DNA of 64,000 bases from UBA9732 sp963649615 (GCA_963649615.1 CAVJIN010000005.1:1-64000), one strand, 5' to 3'; positions 1-9,567 are shown, counted from the stretch's first letter. Numbers and translations are program-made. Notes: generated from the sequence alone by a model not told the origin.

Positions 1-1434
1 TCCCAGCATACACAAGCACAATTTTTCTACAATCTCATGGATGTTGTCCATTTCCAAAGTTGCATAATTCATGATAAATACATTCTTACAATCCTTACCT
101 TCAAGACCGCCTTCAGAGCCCTCTCGATAAAAGCTAGACAAAGTACAAAGTCCAAGACCCTGCTTCTCAGCCAACTTAACAATCGAGTTTTCATCCCTTG
201 AACACGAAACCTTCATCAAAAAGAAAAGCCCAGCCTTCTCTCCAGAAATCTCCACAAAAGGACAAAGGGAACTAGCTTTTATGGCCTTTATAAAAGCATC
301 TCGCTTCTTTCTGTAATATGTTCTCAGCCTATTAATATGCGAACCCATCTTTCCACTATCCATAAATTCTTGCAACGTATACTGCTCAAAAGTAGACACC
401 GTACACGAATAAAAAGAGAGATTCTCATTAAACCTTTTAGACAGTAAAGGAGGCAACACCATATAACTAATTCTAACGGTAGAACACAATGCCTTTGAAA
501 ATGTATTAAGGTATACAACACAACCGGCCTCATCAATTGACTTGAAAGACGGAATAGGCTTGCCATCAAGTCTAAGCTCACTGTCATAGTCATCTTCAAT
601 AATATATCTACCATTCTTCGCCGAGGCCCACGCCAAAAGCTCATATCTCCTTGAGATTGGCATTATTTTGCCTGTAGGGTATTGGTGTGATGGAGTAATA
701 TGAAGCACACCGATATTTTTATTTTTCACTTCCCCTATCTTGACGCCATTATCATCAAGAGACAAATAATCCACCTTAACACCCTGAGCTTTATAAATCT
801 TTTCTTGTTTTGAATATCCAGGATTTTCTATACCGTAAACCACATCTTTGCCAATTAATTGAACCAACAAACTATAAAGATATTCGCTACCAGCACCAAC
901 AACAATTGCAGACTCATCCACATTCAGGCCTCTGTATTCTTTTAAATAACGAGCAATACTACGCCTAAGAGAAACAACTCCTTGAGATGGAGAATTATCA
1001 AGAAGAGCTTGTCTTTTTTGAGAAAAAACTGTTCTCGTTGCTCTTAACCAGTTATCAAAAGGAAAAAGGTCAGATGGCGTCTGATTATTAGAAAAATCAA
1101 TGGTAAGTTTAGCTTTTAGACCATTGTTTTTAGCTTCTTCAGAAACCTGCGACTTACTTTGCAAAAGGCCTGGAGTTCCAAAAACAACGTCATTTGAGAT
1201 ATCACAAACATAAAACCCGCTTTTAGGTTTAGAAAAAATATAACCCTCAGAAAGTAAAAGCTCATATGTATTTTCTACTGTAATAACACTCACACCATTG
1301 TTAATAGCCATTTGTCTCTTGGAAGGAATTTTCTCTCCACCGGCTAGAGTACCATTGAGAATATCGAATTTTATAGCATTATATAAAGCAATATATAGAG
1401 GTTCATTAGTTTTTTTTAAATCATAAGTTAACAT
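1..1434 (-). CDS. pdxR: MocR/PdxR-type PLP-dependent transcriptional regulator, partial
   Basis: The N-terminal ~70 residues form a GntR-type winged helix-turn-helix, including the stretch KIPSKRQMAINNGVSVITVE. It is followed by an aminotransferase-fold domain containing IEDDYDSELRLDGKPIPSFK and the likely PLP-binding lysine in FSKAL (codon near 492-494). This is the MocR architecture, and divergence from pdxST points to PdxR, the activator of vitamin B6 synthesis, which is often also autorepressing. I prefer the ATG at 1434 (MLTYDLKK), because it gives the usual family N-terminus and the ATG at 1446 lies only ~5 nt from the predicted transcription start. The gene runs off the left edge; 478 codons are visible, so only the extreme C-terminus should be missing. 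The frame is open throughout. Confidence 0.85.
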   Translation of the reverse strand, partial: MLTYDLKKTNEPLYIALYNAIKFDILNGTLAGGEKIPSKRQMAINNGVSVITVENTYELLLSEGYIFSKPKSGFYVCDISNDVVFGTPGLLQSKSQVSEEAKNNGLKAKLTIDFSNNQTPSDLFPFDNWLRATRTVFSQKRQALLDNSPSQGVVSLRRSIARYLKEYRGLNVDESAIVVGAGSEYLYSLLVQLIGKDVVYGIENPGYSKQEKIYKAQGVKVDYLSLDDNGVKIGEVKNKNIGVLHITPSHQYPTGKIMPISRRYELLAWASAKNGRYIIEDDYDSELRLDGKPIPSFKSIDEAGCVVYLNTFSKALCSTVRISYMVLPPLLSKRFNENLSFYSCTVSTFEQYTLQEFMDSGKMGSHINRLRTYYRKKRDAFIKAIKASSLCPFVEISGEKAGLFFLMKVSCSRDENSIVKLAEKQGLGLCTLSSFYREGSEGGLEGKDCKNVFIMNYATLEMDNIHEIVEKLCLCMLG

Positions 1435-1450
1435 AATGCCATCCATTAAC

Positions 1451-1494
1451 TGACCTTATTATAAAAATATCTTTTGACCATTTCAATAAGGTCA
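1451..1494. promoter_or_regulatory. Inverted-repeat operator between pdxR and pdxS
   Basis: TGACCTTATT (1451-1460) and AATAAGGTCA (1485-1494) form a perfect 10-bp inverted repeat with a 24-bp spacer. A further TGACC at 1475-1479 lies in direct orientation exactly 24 bp after the first. It covers the predicted pdxR promoter and lies just upstream of pdxS, as expected for a site bound by a dimeric MocR regulator that controls both directions. Confidence 0.6.
1458..1486 (-). promoter_or_regulatory. Predicted pdxR promoter
   Basis: On the minus strand, TTGAAA (1486-1481) and TATAAT (1463-1458) are separated by 17 bp. The promoter lies inside the inverted repeat, which suggests autoregulation. 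Transcription would start near 1451, only ~17 nt before the preferred ATG. Confidence 0.55.
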
Positions 1495-1532
1495 ATCTAA
1501 GTTTACTCTATGTTCAAACGGAGGAAAAAACA

Positions 1533-2417
1533 ATGTTTAAAGAAAACAATGATCGTTATGAACTTAATAAAAACCTAGCCCAAATGCTAAAGGGTGGCGT
1601 AATAATGGATGTAACAACACCGGAACAGGCTATCATTGCACAAAAAGCAGGAGCATGTGCCGTTATGGCACTTGAACGTATTCCGGCAGATATAAGAGCA
1701 GCAGGTGGTGTCTCTAGAATGAGCGACCCTAAAATGATTAAAGGAATACAGGAAGCCGTATCAATCCCAGTTATGGCAAAATGCAGAATTGGACATTTTG
1801 TTGAAGCTCAAATTCTTGAGGCAATAGAAATAGACTTCATAGATGAAAGTGAGGTACTTTCCCCTGCCGATAACCTTCATCACATAGACAAATGGAATTT
1901 CAATGTCCCCTTTGTGTGTGGAGCAAAAGACTTAGGAGAAGCCTTGAGAAGAATAAATGAAGGAGCATCCATGATTAGAACCAAAGGAGAACCAGGAACT
2001 GGAGATATCATACAAGCAGTACGTCATATGCGAAAAATGAATGCGCAAATAAGAAAACTTGTCTCCATGAGAGAAGATGAGCTCTTTGAAGCAGCAAAAA
2101 ACCTCCAAGTACCGTATGAACTTGTCCAATACGTACATAAAAACGACTGTCTTCCGGTAGTAAATTTTGCTGCAGGAGGAATAGCTACCCCAGCCGATGC
2201 CGCCTTAATGATGCAACTTGGTGCTCAAGGAGTATTTGTTGGTTCGGGCATTTTTAAGTCTGGTAACCCTGAAAAACGCGCAAATGCAATTGTAAAAGCC
2301 GTAACTAACTACACAGACGCAAAACTAATCGCAGAACTTTCTGAAGATTTAGGAGACGCTATGGTAGGAATCAACGAAAATGAAATAAGCCTTCTTATGG
2401 CAGAACGAGGCAAATAA
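1533..2417 (+). CDS. pdxS: Pyridoxal 5'-phosphate synthase subunit PdxS
   Basis: This is the synthase subunit of the DXP-independent vitamin B6 pathway. It builds PLP from ribose 5-phosphate, glyceraldehyde 3-phosphate and ammonia supplied by PdxT. The 294 residues match the usual length. The two catalytic lysines are visible: Lys83 in VMAKCRIGH and Lys151 in MIRTKGEPGTG. The phosphate-binding segment FAAGGIATPADAALMMQLGA is intact. A strong Shine-Dalgarno (GGAGG at 1520-1524) precedes the ATG. Its stop codon abuts the ATG of pdxT, so the two are translated as a pair, and control by the divergent PdxR-like regulator is likely. Confidence 0.97.
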   Translation: MFKENNDRYELNKNLAQMLKGGVIMDVTTPEQAIIAQKAGACAVMALERIPADIRAAGGVSRMSDPKMIKGIQEAVSIPVMAKCRIGHFVEAQILEAIEIDFIDESEVLSPADNLHHIDKWNFNVPFVCGAKDLGEALRRINEGASMIRTKGEPGTGDIIQAVRHMRKMNAQIRKLVSMREDELFEAAKNLQVPYELVQYVHKNDCLPVVNFAAGGIATPADAALMMQLGAQGVFVGSGIFKSGNPEKRANAIVKAVTNYTDAKLIAELSEDLGDAMVGINENEISLLMAERGK

Positions 2418-2993
2418 ATGACAATAGGAGTTCTTGCCCTACAGGGTGCTTTTGCAGAACATGCTACAAAACTAAAAGAACTAGGAGCAAACGTTGTTGA
2501 GTTACGTTGCAAATCCAATATTCGAGACTCTCTTGATGGTCTAATCCTTCCCGGAGGGGAAAGCACGGTTCAAATCAAGCTACTAAAGGAACTTGATATG
2601 TTCAATTCTCTAAGGAGTTTAATTAACGAAGGCATCCCTACTCTTGGCACCTGCGCAGGGCTCATTTTGTTAGCATCAACAATTGAAGGGCAATCTTCAA
2701 CAGACTCTGGCTTTGGAACAATGCCAGTAACAGTAAAACGTAACGCTTATGGCAGACAACTTGGTAGTTTTCATACTACAGCAGACTTTGAAGGCATTGG
2801 CTCTATCCCAATGACCTTCATAAGGGCACCAATTGTAACAAAGGTTGGTCCTGAAGCTGAAATCTTAGCCAAAGTGGATGACAAAATAGTCGCTGTTCGT
2901 TACAAAAACCAGTACGGTCTTGCTTTCCACCCAGAACTAGAGCCATTAGAAAATGCATCCAAGATTTACAACCAACTTTTTAAACAATTCTAG
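2418..2993 (+). CDS. pdxT: Pyridoxal 5'-phosphate synthase glutaminase subunit PdxT
   Basis: This class I glutamine amidotransferase hydrolyses glutamine and channels ammonia to PdxS. The 191 residues contain the GGEST motif at 46-50, the nucleophile Cys79 in GTCAG, and the His171/Glu173 pair in FHPELE, so the catalytic triad is complete. It starts at the base after the pdxS stop codon with no intergenic space and must be co-translated. The gene ends before a convergent AT-rich hairpin region separating it from trmB. Confidence 0.96.
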   Translation: MTIGVLALQGAFAEHATKLKELGANVVELRCKSNIRDSLDGLILPGGESTVQIKLLKELDMFNSLRSLINEGIPTLGTCAGLILLASTIEGQSSTDSGFGTMPVTVKRNAYGRQLGSFHTTADFEGIGSIPMTFIRAPIVTKVGPEAEILAKVDDKIVAVRYKNQYGLAFHPELEPLENASKIYNQLFKQF

Positions 2994-3036
2994 ATGGATT
3001 CTGTGTTACAAATTCATTTATCATCATTCCAAAATG

Positions 3037-3124
3037 AAAAATATTCGAAAAATGCCATTTTTTAAAAAAAATCGCATATAAAATATTCGATTTTGAAAAA
3101 AATTGGCCTAAAATCGAATATTTT
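3037..3124. repeat. AT-rich four-arm inverted-repeat element (copy A)
   Basis: A perfect 15-bp inverted repeat, AAAATATTCGATTTT (3080-3094) and AAAATCGAATATTTT (3110-3124), with a 15-nt loop. It is preceded by a second copy of the left arm, AAAAATATTCGA (3037-3048), and a degraded right arm (TCGCATAT, 3072-3079). It lies between the convergent pdxT and trmB genes, so termination is one possible role. The arm order resembles the elements at 28415, 35845 and 38069, but the arm sequence differs. Confidence 0.55.
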
Positions 3125-3198
3125 GGCTTTAACCTGAGCCTCAACCTATGCCTTTCAGCTACGTGCATCACGCGAGCACAGCCAACACCAAGCAAGCT

Positions 3199-4011
3199 TT
3201 AGGCCTTCTCCACCCAGACCTCAGTAATTGAGTAGGACTTATCAAGGCCTTTGCGCTCAAAACTGGTCTCTGGTCGCCACGGACGAGGTGGTGCAAAGCC
3301 CGGGCGGGGTGTGACAAGATCTTCACTCACTCCACCAGCATACGGATTCACCATCCCTGGGGTTGATTCAAGGACAGAGAGCATTTGGTTTGCATAATCC
3401 TCCCAATCTGTGACACAGTAGATATAGCCACCCTTTTTGAGTTTTTGTGCAAGCAAGGTGGTAAAAGGAAGTTGCACTAGGCGCTTTTTATGATGACGTT
3501 TCTTGGGCCATGGATCTGGAAAAAAGATGTGAAAGCCAGACACGCTATCATCTTCAATCATATCCTCAAGCACTTGAACAGCATCATAACGCATAATACG
3601 TAAATTAGTTAGGCCTTCTTTTACAATAGTCGCTAGCAATTTGGAAAACCCATACAAGAAAACTTCAATGCCTAGGTAATTTATATTTGGGTTTTCACGA
3701 GCAATCCGCGCCGTACTTTCACCCATTCCAAAACCAATCTCAATCACCACTGGGTTATCGTTACCAAAAACGCGAGAAAAATCCAACTTCTCAAACGAAT
3801 GCACTATGGCACAGTCATAAAAATGGGCCTTGAGAGCTTCAATTTGGTACTGCTTAAGTCTTTGACCACGCAGAACATAACTCTTAATCTCACGCCACGA
3901 GTTCTCATCCCTGTGCTCCACCATTTTCAACTCAGGAATAAGGTCAAAAACCTCCTCCAAAGCACCACTCTGTCCAGAATACTCTTCATTATTTATCCCA
4001 GTCTTGTCCAT
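3199..4011 (-). CDS. trmB: tRNA (guanine-N7-)-methyltransferase
   Basis: Methylates G46 in the variable loop of tRNAs using S-adenosylmethionine. The SAM-binding motif EIGFGMGES is at ~91-99, and the family signature FFPDPWPKKRHHKKR is at ~163-177. An N-terminal extension of ~60 acidic residues precedes the fold. The start is placed at ATG 4011 because the SD AGAGG lies 6 nt upstream, whereas the in-frame ATG at 4017 overlaps that SD. It lies ~25 nt downstream of mfd on the same strand and is probably co-transcribed with it. Confidence 0.93.
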   Translation of the reverse strand: MDKTGINNEEYSGQSGALEEVFDLIPELKMVEHRDENSWREIKSYVLRGQRLKQYQIEALKAHFYDCAIVHSFEKLDFSRVFGNDNPVVIEIGFGMGESTARIARENPNINYLGIEVFLYGFSKLLATIVKEGLTNLRIMRYDAVQVLEDMIEDDSVSGFHIFFPDPWPKKRHHKKRLVQLPFTTLLAQKLKKGGYIYCVTDWEDYANQMLSVLESTPGMVNPYAGGVSEDLVTPRPGFAPPRPWRPETSFERKGLDKSYSITEVWVEKA

Positions 4012-4036
4012 ACACATCCTCTATAGCCAAAAAGCC

Positions 4037-7000
4037 TCATGGCACCAGTCGTTGCAGTTTTTCCAAAATAAACAACGCCTTATCTTTTAACGAAATAGCA
4101 TCAGTCTTCATATTCATAATATAAGGCCGTTTAGGGTCAATAGTAACAGAACCCCGTGAAGTACGAATCATCTCAATAAGCTTATCAATAGAGATAGATG
4201 CAATACGTGAGAACTCCACAACAACTGCTCCCTGACGTTCCTTCATATGATAAATATCCAATGTCCTACACACAATCTTAAGTTCACAAATATAGAGTAA
4301 GTTTGACACCTCATCAGGGATATTTCCAAACCTATCCTTGAGCTCAGCAGAAAGTCTTTCAAGTTCATTTGATGTCCTAATAGCAGCAATCTTCTTATAA
4401 ATTTCAAGCTTTATAGTAGGATCCGGGATATAATTATCAGGAATATAACCACTGTAATCCAACTCAAGGAACACCTCCGATTCCGGTTTAGCTCCAGAAT
4501 TTTGAAGCTTGGCAATGGCCTCATCCAATAGCCTAATATACATATCAAGACCAACTGCAGACATAAATCCACTTTGCTCACGCCCCAAGAGATTCCCAGC
4601 ACCCCGTAGTTCCATATCCTTCATTGCAACCTTAAAACCAGAACCCAAATCAGTAAATTCAGAGATTGTTTGAAGACGTTTAATGGCCACTTCTGAAAGC
4701 ACATAATCTGAAGGATAAAGCAAGTAAGCCCATGCCTCTTTATCAGAACGACCAACACGCCCCTTAAGTTGATACAACTGAGACACCCCATACATATCGG
4801 CACGGTCAATAATGATAGTGTTAACATTTGGAATATCTATACCATTTTCAATAATTGTAGTAGAAACAAGGACTTGAATACCCTCATAAACAAACCTACG
4901 CATAGTATCTTCCAAAAGATCAGCACTCATTTGTCCATGAGCAGTCTCAATGATGATATCAGGCATACGAGACCGTAACATATTAGCAACATCCTCAAGA
5001 CTTTCTATCCTATTGTGTAAATAGAAAACCTGACCATGACGAGATACTTCAAACCTAATAGCTCTTTCTACTTCGTCCAAATCATATTTCTCAATAACAG
5101 TCTTAATTGGCTTGCGAGAAATTGGAGGCGTAGTTAAAAGACTCATGTCTCTAATCTTCAATAAAGACATGTAAAGTGTTCTAGGAATTGGAGTTGCAGA
5201 AAGGCTCAAGCAGTCTATGTTTGCCTTTAGTTCTTTAATACGCTCCTTATCTTTAACCCCAAAACGTTGCTCCTCATCAACAACAAGAAGTCCCAAATCT
5301 TTAAAGAGAACATTCTTTTGTATAATCTTTTGGGTACCAAAAAGCACGTCCAGTTGCCCAGCTGCAAGAGCAGCTAAAGTCTTCTTTTGTTCTTTTGCAG
5401 GCACCATACGACTCAAAAGTCCAACCTTAAGAGGGAACTCTCCAAGACGTTGTTTGAAATTTCTGTAATGTTGCTCAGCCAAGATGGTCGTAGGGGCCAA
5501 AAAAGCTACCTGCTTTCCACTCATGACTGCCTTAAACGCAGCTCTAAACGCAATCTCGGTCTTGCCATAACCAACATCACCACAAATAAGGCGATCCATC
5601 ACCGTAGGACTTTCCATATCGTCTTTGATATCTTGAATGCAAGTCAGCTGATCTTCAGTTTCATCAAATTCAAACTCAGCCTCAAACCTCAACTGCCAGT
5701 CATTATCTTTTGCAAACGGATATCCCTGACTGTTTTTGCGTCGTGCATACAGCTGAATTAAATGGCCAGCAAGATCTTCTGCACTTTTACGAGCCTTGGT
5801 TTTTTTGTTTTCCCAGCCCATGCCTCCCAGTTTATCAAGCTTTGGAGACTCACCTGCGGACCCAATATATCTTTGTACCAAGTTTGCCTGTTCAATTGGA
5901 ACGTAAAGGTTCTCTTTATCCGCAAATTGAATCTTAATGTAATCCCTATCTCGCACGCGGTCAATCTTGAGAAATCGGCCTATGCCATAATTAACGTGGA
6001 CCACGTAATCGCCCTCATGCAACTCCACAAAACTATCTAAGACCGATGTCTGTGTGTGTTGCAAAGTCTTGACAACTTGTTTTTTTCTGCCAAATATCTC
6101 GTTTTCACATATAACAATATATTTCTTGGACCTAATTGAAAATCCAGCAGAAGGGCTACCTACATGGAAATGAAGGCTTTCAAAGTCGCTTAACATCTGC
6201 TCAAGACGGCGTTTTTGGACCTCGGTTGTCGCGTAAATTTCAATGTCCCAGTTATCGTCCTCAAGCCCCTGCAAATCCTCTTTAAGATAGGTAAAATTGC
6301 CAAAATAAGACCTAGGCCCCTCAATGTCAAACTTAAAAGCATTACTGCACTGGCCCGCAAGGTCTAAAACCGTCATACTCCCATGCCATGTCTGTGCAAA
6401 TGCTGGAAAATCAAAGAGAATATCTTCTGGTTTTAAGGCGTCACGGTCCGCCTGATAGGCTTTTCTGTAGAGAGTCTTGGCCTCCAGTTGCATACTTTTA
6501 AAGCTTGTCTCAATACGTTTATCACCATAAAAAATCATGTAATGGGAATTCTTGATAAATTCTTTAATTCCACAAGGAATCACCCTTTGTGAATCGCTAG
6601 TAGCAAGAATCTGAATATCCACATGGCCCAGTTGTTTTGAAATTTGTTGAGATAGTGGCTCATATTTACAAATACGTTCAATCTTATCCCAGTCAAAGTA
6701 AATTCTAACTGGCAAGTCTGAGCCATAAGGGAAGATATCAAAGACCTCACCACGCACAGTAAACTCACCAGGCATTGTGGTATTTGGTGACCTATAATAG
6801 TTACCTTGGGCCAATTTTTCAGCCAATTGCATTGTGTCTAGGCTATCGTTTACCTTTAGTTTGATACTACCAACATCAACCGCACCCTTTCCTGGAAGCG
6901 GAGAGCACACAGCTCTAATTGAGGTCACAATAAGACCTTTTTCACAATCTGAGATAGCACCTAAACACCTAAGTTGTTCATATTCTTTTGCTGTGCCTTC

Positions 7001-7273
7001 CCACTGACTGTAAAGCACTCTACCACTGGCAGGAAGAAGAAAAATTGGAACCTTACGAGAATCAATAAGACTATAATTTGAGTGAAGTTGACGTGCAATT
7101 TCATCTGTTGGACAAATTATCCAAGTAAGGCCGTTGACCTCACTTGCCATCAAATGGGCACACTGAAACAGCGGAAATCCATCTAAGCCTTCTACTTGAA
7201 TATCCGCTTTTTTGTTGATACTGAATGCCTTGTAGCCTTCGCTCTTTTTGATGTACGATTGAAGCGTCTGCAT
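4037..7273 (-). CDS. mfd: Transcription-repair-coupling factor Mfd
   Basis: A DNA translocase that removes RNA polymerase stalled at lesions and recruits UvrA. At ~1078 residues it has the usual architecture: N-terminal UvrB-like region; RNA-polymerase-interacting domain (VVHVNYGIGRFL); RecG-like helicase with Walker A GDVGYGKTE near 566 and DEEQ box (VVDEEQRFG) near 665; motif SATPIPRTLYMSLL; then the TRCF C-terminal domain. The ATG at 7273 is preferred; a GTG at 7282 is possible and neither has a good SD. It heads an apparent mfd-trmB unit and diverges from the phosphatase gene across ~42 bp. Confidence 0.96.
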   Translation of the reverse strand: MQTLQSYIKKSEGYKAFSINKKADIQVEGLDGFPLFQCAHLMASEVNGLTWIICPTDEIARQLHSNYSLIDSRKVPIFLLPASGRVLYSQWEGTAKEYEQLRCLGAISDCEKGLIVTSIRAVCSPLPGKGAVDVGSIKLKVNDSLDTMQLAEKLAQGNYYRSPNTTMPGEFTVRGEVFDIFPYGSDLPVRIYFDWDKIERICKYEPLSQQISKQLGHVDIQILATSDSQRVIPCGIKEFIKNSHYMIFYGDKRIETSFKSMQLEAKTLYRKAYQADRDALKPEDILFDFPAFAQTWHGSMTVLDLAGQCSNAFKFDIEGPRSYFGNFTYLKEDLQGLEDDNWDIEIYATTEVQKRRLEQMLSDFESLHFHVGSPSAGFSIRSKKYIVICENEIFGRKKQVVKTLQHTQTSVLDSFVELHEGDYVVHVNYGIGRFLKIDRVRDRDYIKIQFADKENLYVPIEQANLVQRYIGSAGESPKLDKLGGMGWENKKTKARKSAEDLAGHLIQLYARRKNSQGYPFAKDNDWQLRFEAEFEFDETEDQLTCIQDIKDDMESPTVMDRLICGDVGYGKTEIAFRAAFKAVMSGKQVAFLAPTTILAEQHYRNFKQRLGEFPLKVGLLSRMVPAKEQKKTLAALAAGQLDVLFGTQKIIQKNVLFKDLGLLVVDEEQRFGVKDKERIKELKANIDCLSLSATPIPRTLYMSLLKIRDMSLLTTPPISRKPIKTVIEKYDLDEVERAIRFEVSRHGQVFYLHNRIESLEDVANMLRSRMPDIIIETAHGQMSADLLEDTMRRFVYEGIQVLVSTTIIENGIDIPNVNTIIIDRADMYGVSQLYQLKGRVGRSDKEAWAYLLYPSDYVLSEVAIKRLQTISEFTDLGSGFKVAMKDMELRGAGNLLGREQSGFMSAVGLDMYIRLLDEAIAKLQNSGAKPESEVFLELDYSGYIPDNYIPDPTIKLEIYKKIAAIRTSNELERLSAELKDRFGNIPDEVSNLLYICELKIVCRTLDIYHMKERQGAVVVEFSRIASISIDKLIEMIRTSRGSVTIDPKRPYIMNMKTDAISLKDKALFILEKLQRLVP

Positions 7274-7315
7274 CACTGGCACAATTTACCATTATGAAGA
7301 AAGGAGTTCAAGTAA

Positions 7316-8221
7316 ATGCAGGAAACAACCTTGTCCAAAACCGATACTAAAATTACAAATATAACCCTAGACATCAATGAAAACTATAATTTTGGCTTTG
7401 CTGTTAAAGATGAAAAGTCAAAAGCCTTCAATGAACTTTGCACCTGTATATTGCAATGTGGAAGAAGAGCCAGAGAAAACCAAAAACTTATTCACCGTTC
7501 ATTTAAAGAAGATGGCTCTATTTTAACAGAAACAGATCTTGCTGTTTCAAATGCTTTAATCCCTGAAATCAAGAAACTTTATCCAAATTGCAATATTGTA
7601 ACAGAAGAAATTGATTTACATGAATTTAATAACAATGCCAAATACACCTTTATTCTTGACCCAATTGATGGCACAGATGCCTACAGTCAAGGTTTTCCTT
7701 CTTGGTGTATTGCACTAGGTATTCTTGACCACAACAGAATTCCATGTGGTGGAATCATCTTTGCACCCCGCTTTGGGATTGGAACAGAAGAGATGTTTTT
7801 CTGTAGCCCACCTTATGCTCCAGAAGTATATCTAAATGGAAATCTTTTTACAGCACCACAGCATTACGATATTCCTAGACAAATTACAACCGGTTCAGAC
7901 ATTCTCAACCAGGTAGATTTAAATGGCTACAGTGGAAAGCTAAGAGTTTTTGGAAGCGGGATCTTACATATGGCTGCGCCTTTTGCGTACTCCAACATTG
8001 ACGGATGTCTTACCACAAAGAGTTTTGCATGGGATGTTGCAGCTCCTCACGCTCTTGCACTAAAACTTGGAATGCAAGTTAAGTACCTTGACGGCACAGA
8101 TGTCATTTATAACGATGACTTACTAATTGAAAGAAAGCGTTTTCTCCAACCAATCCTCGTTGGATACACACCCTGCATTGAATTTATGAAAAATAAATTC
8201 AAACTAACAACAATAGCCTGA
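7316..8221 (+). CDS. Inositol monophosphatase / bisphosphate nucleotidase family protein
   Basis: A Mg2+-dependent phosphatase of the IMPase/CysQ/FBPase superfamily. The metal-binding residues are visible: Glu-Glu at 97-98, DPIDGTDAY at 115-123 and AWDVAAPHA near 238. The 301 residues are slightly longer than simple IMPases because of an N-terminal extension. The substrate cannot be read from sequence; inositol phosphate, 3'-phosphoadenosine 5'-phosphate or a sugar phosphate are all possible. A good SD (AAGGAG) precedes the ATG. The last 18 bp overlap the 3' end of the convergent transporter gene. Confidence 0.85.
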   Translation: MQETTLSKTDTKITNITLDINENYNFGFAVKDEKSKAFNELCTCILQCGRRARENQKLIHRSFKEDGSILTETDLAVSNALIPEIKKLYPNCNIVTEEIDLHEFNNNAKYTFILDPIDGTDAYSQGFPSWCIALGILDHNRIPCGGIIFAPRFGIGTEEMFFCSPPYAPEVYLNGNLFTAPQHYDIPRQITTGSDILNQVDLNGYSGKLRVFGSGILHMAAPFAYSNIDGCLTTKSFAWDVAAPHALALKLGMQVKYLDGTDVIYNDDLLIERKRFLQPILVGYTPCIEFMKNKFKLTTIA

Positions 8222-8908
8222 AACATCACTAATGTTGCCTTTTTTCACCCAGTATCTGGCTAAATAGATCATTGTTGTATCACAGAGAGCCACAATCCAT
8301 TTAAGTAAATACGTGGAAGCCATAATCTGAAGAAGCACAGAAGTTTCGTATACACCCCAAAAGGCAATCAAAGTAAAAACCAGTGTATCTATAAGCTGGC
8401 TTACAAACGTACTAAAGTTATTTCTAAGCCAAAGATGCTTTCCAGATGTTTTGCGTCGCCAAAAATTATAAGCCCAAACATCGTGGTAATTACTCAAAAG
8501 ATATGCAATCACAGAACCCAATGCAATACGTGGCATAAGACCAAAAACAGTTTGCAGGCTGTCTTGTGCAATATCAGAAGAAGATGGCACAAAGAAAAGC
8601 GCCATTTGCATTAAAACAGTAAGGGCAACAAGTGCAAAAAAACCATATCCAACAGATTTTTTTGCATCCTCTTCTCCATAGAATTCATTGAGAATATCTG
8701 TTGCCAAAAAACTAGTAGAGTAAACTATGTTACCTAGGGTGGCTTCAAAACCAAAGAGAATAACATTTTTAGTTACTTGAATGTTTGCAATCATACAACT
8801 GATTGGAATCCAAATTAAAAGTCCAATCTTTCCCCACTTTCTGAATGCAAACATAATGAGAGCAAAGTTTAGCACCATCATGCCAAACCATAAAAGAATA
8901 TTTGTCAT
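8204..8908 (-). CDS. YhhQ/VUT-family transporter, probable queuosine-precursor importer
   Basis: An integral membrane protein of 234 residues with about six hydrophobic segments. It carries the family hallmarks ATDILNEFYG near 70 and a conserved SQLIDT motif in the C-terminal half. YhhQ proteins import 7-cyano-7-deazaguanine or related queuosine precursors, so the cell may salvage rather than synthesise them; no queuosine genes lie nearby. The ATG overlaps the stop codon of the upstream gene by 4 bp (ATGA), indicating translational coupling. Its 3' end overlaps the phosphatase gene on the opposite strand. Confidence 0.82.
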   Translation of the reverse strand: MTNILLWFGMMVLNFALIMFAFRKWGKIGLLIWIPISCMIANIQVTKNVILFGFEATLGNIVYSTSFLATDILNEFYGEEDAKKSVGYGFFALVALTVLMQMALFFVPSSSDIAQDSLQTVFGLMPRIALGSVIAYLLSNYHDVWAYNFWRRKTSGKHLWLRNNFSTFVSQLIDTLVFTLIAFWGVYETSVLLQIMASTYLLKWIVALCDTTMIYLARYWVKKGNISDVSGYCC

Positions 8909-9567
8909 TTTTTACCTTGAAGATTTTGAAGTACTCTATAAGCCTCAAAGCTATCAATTCGTCTAATTACAAAAGTAAGCTCCGAGATAGTTGAAACAAT
9001 CTCGTATACGTTGATGCTATTCCACGCAAGCCTGCGTGCCGCCTCATAAACAATACCAGGAGTTTGGATAAAGTTGGAACCAAAATTCAAAGTTAATGCA
9101 ACCAAATCATCCTGTTTGTACATATATTTGAAAGAGCTGAGAATTCTTTCAATATGAGGAACTAATTTCTCTGATGTTGCAATGGTAACTTCATTTGAAC
9201 CAAAGATAACATTTAAGAAGTCCGTTCCACCATTACGGCCAGAAAGCTCATACAAGTTTCCAAGATGCTGAATAAGCTCAGGAGTTTTGGAATAATTATA
9301 ATCCACAATATTGGTGTGCATCACTATTGTGTAGTTAACTCCATCAGAATCTTTTTGACCTTCCATTCTATTAAGTTCAGTGGCATACCTTCTTAAAGCC
9401 ATAATAACAGCAGTTTCCTTAACCTCTTTATTACAAGCTTGAGAGACCTCTTCCATGATACTTTCAGTAAAATTTGTATAGTTCAAAAAGCCCTTTCTAA
9501 GAACATCACGTAAGAATGGTGTTCTATCAACAATTTCTCTAACCTTTTTGCTAACAGATTCTGCCAT
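8905..9567 (-). CDS. ACT-like domain protein of unknown function
   Basis: A 220-residue soluble protein with an N-terminal helical part (to ~80) and a C-terminal part resembling paired ACT-type regulatory modules. The segment PGIVYEAARRLAWNSINVYE followed by a predicted strand ending FVIRR looks like the ligand-binding ACT of aspartokinases, but no kinase domain is present. It could sense an amino acid or nucleobase. The SD AGGAG precedes the ATG. It is coupled to the YhhQ-like transporter by a 4-bp overlap, so a role linked to that transport is possible but unproven. Confidence 0.55.
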   Translation of the reverse strand: MAESVSKKVREIVDRTPFLRDVLRKGFLNYTNFTESIMEEVSQACNKEVKETAVIMALRRYATELNRMEGQKDSDGVNYTIVMHTNIVDYNYSKTPELIQHLGNLYELSGRNGGTDFLNVIFGSNEVTIATSEKLVPHIERILSSFKYMYKQDDLVALTLNFGSNFIQTPGIVYEAARRLAWNSINVYEIVSTISELTFVIRRIDSFEAYRVLQNLQGKK

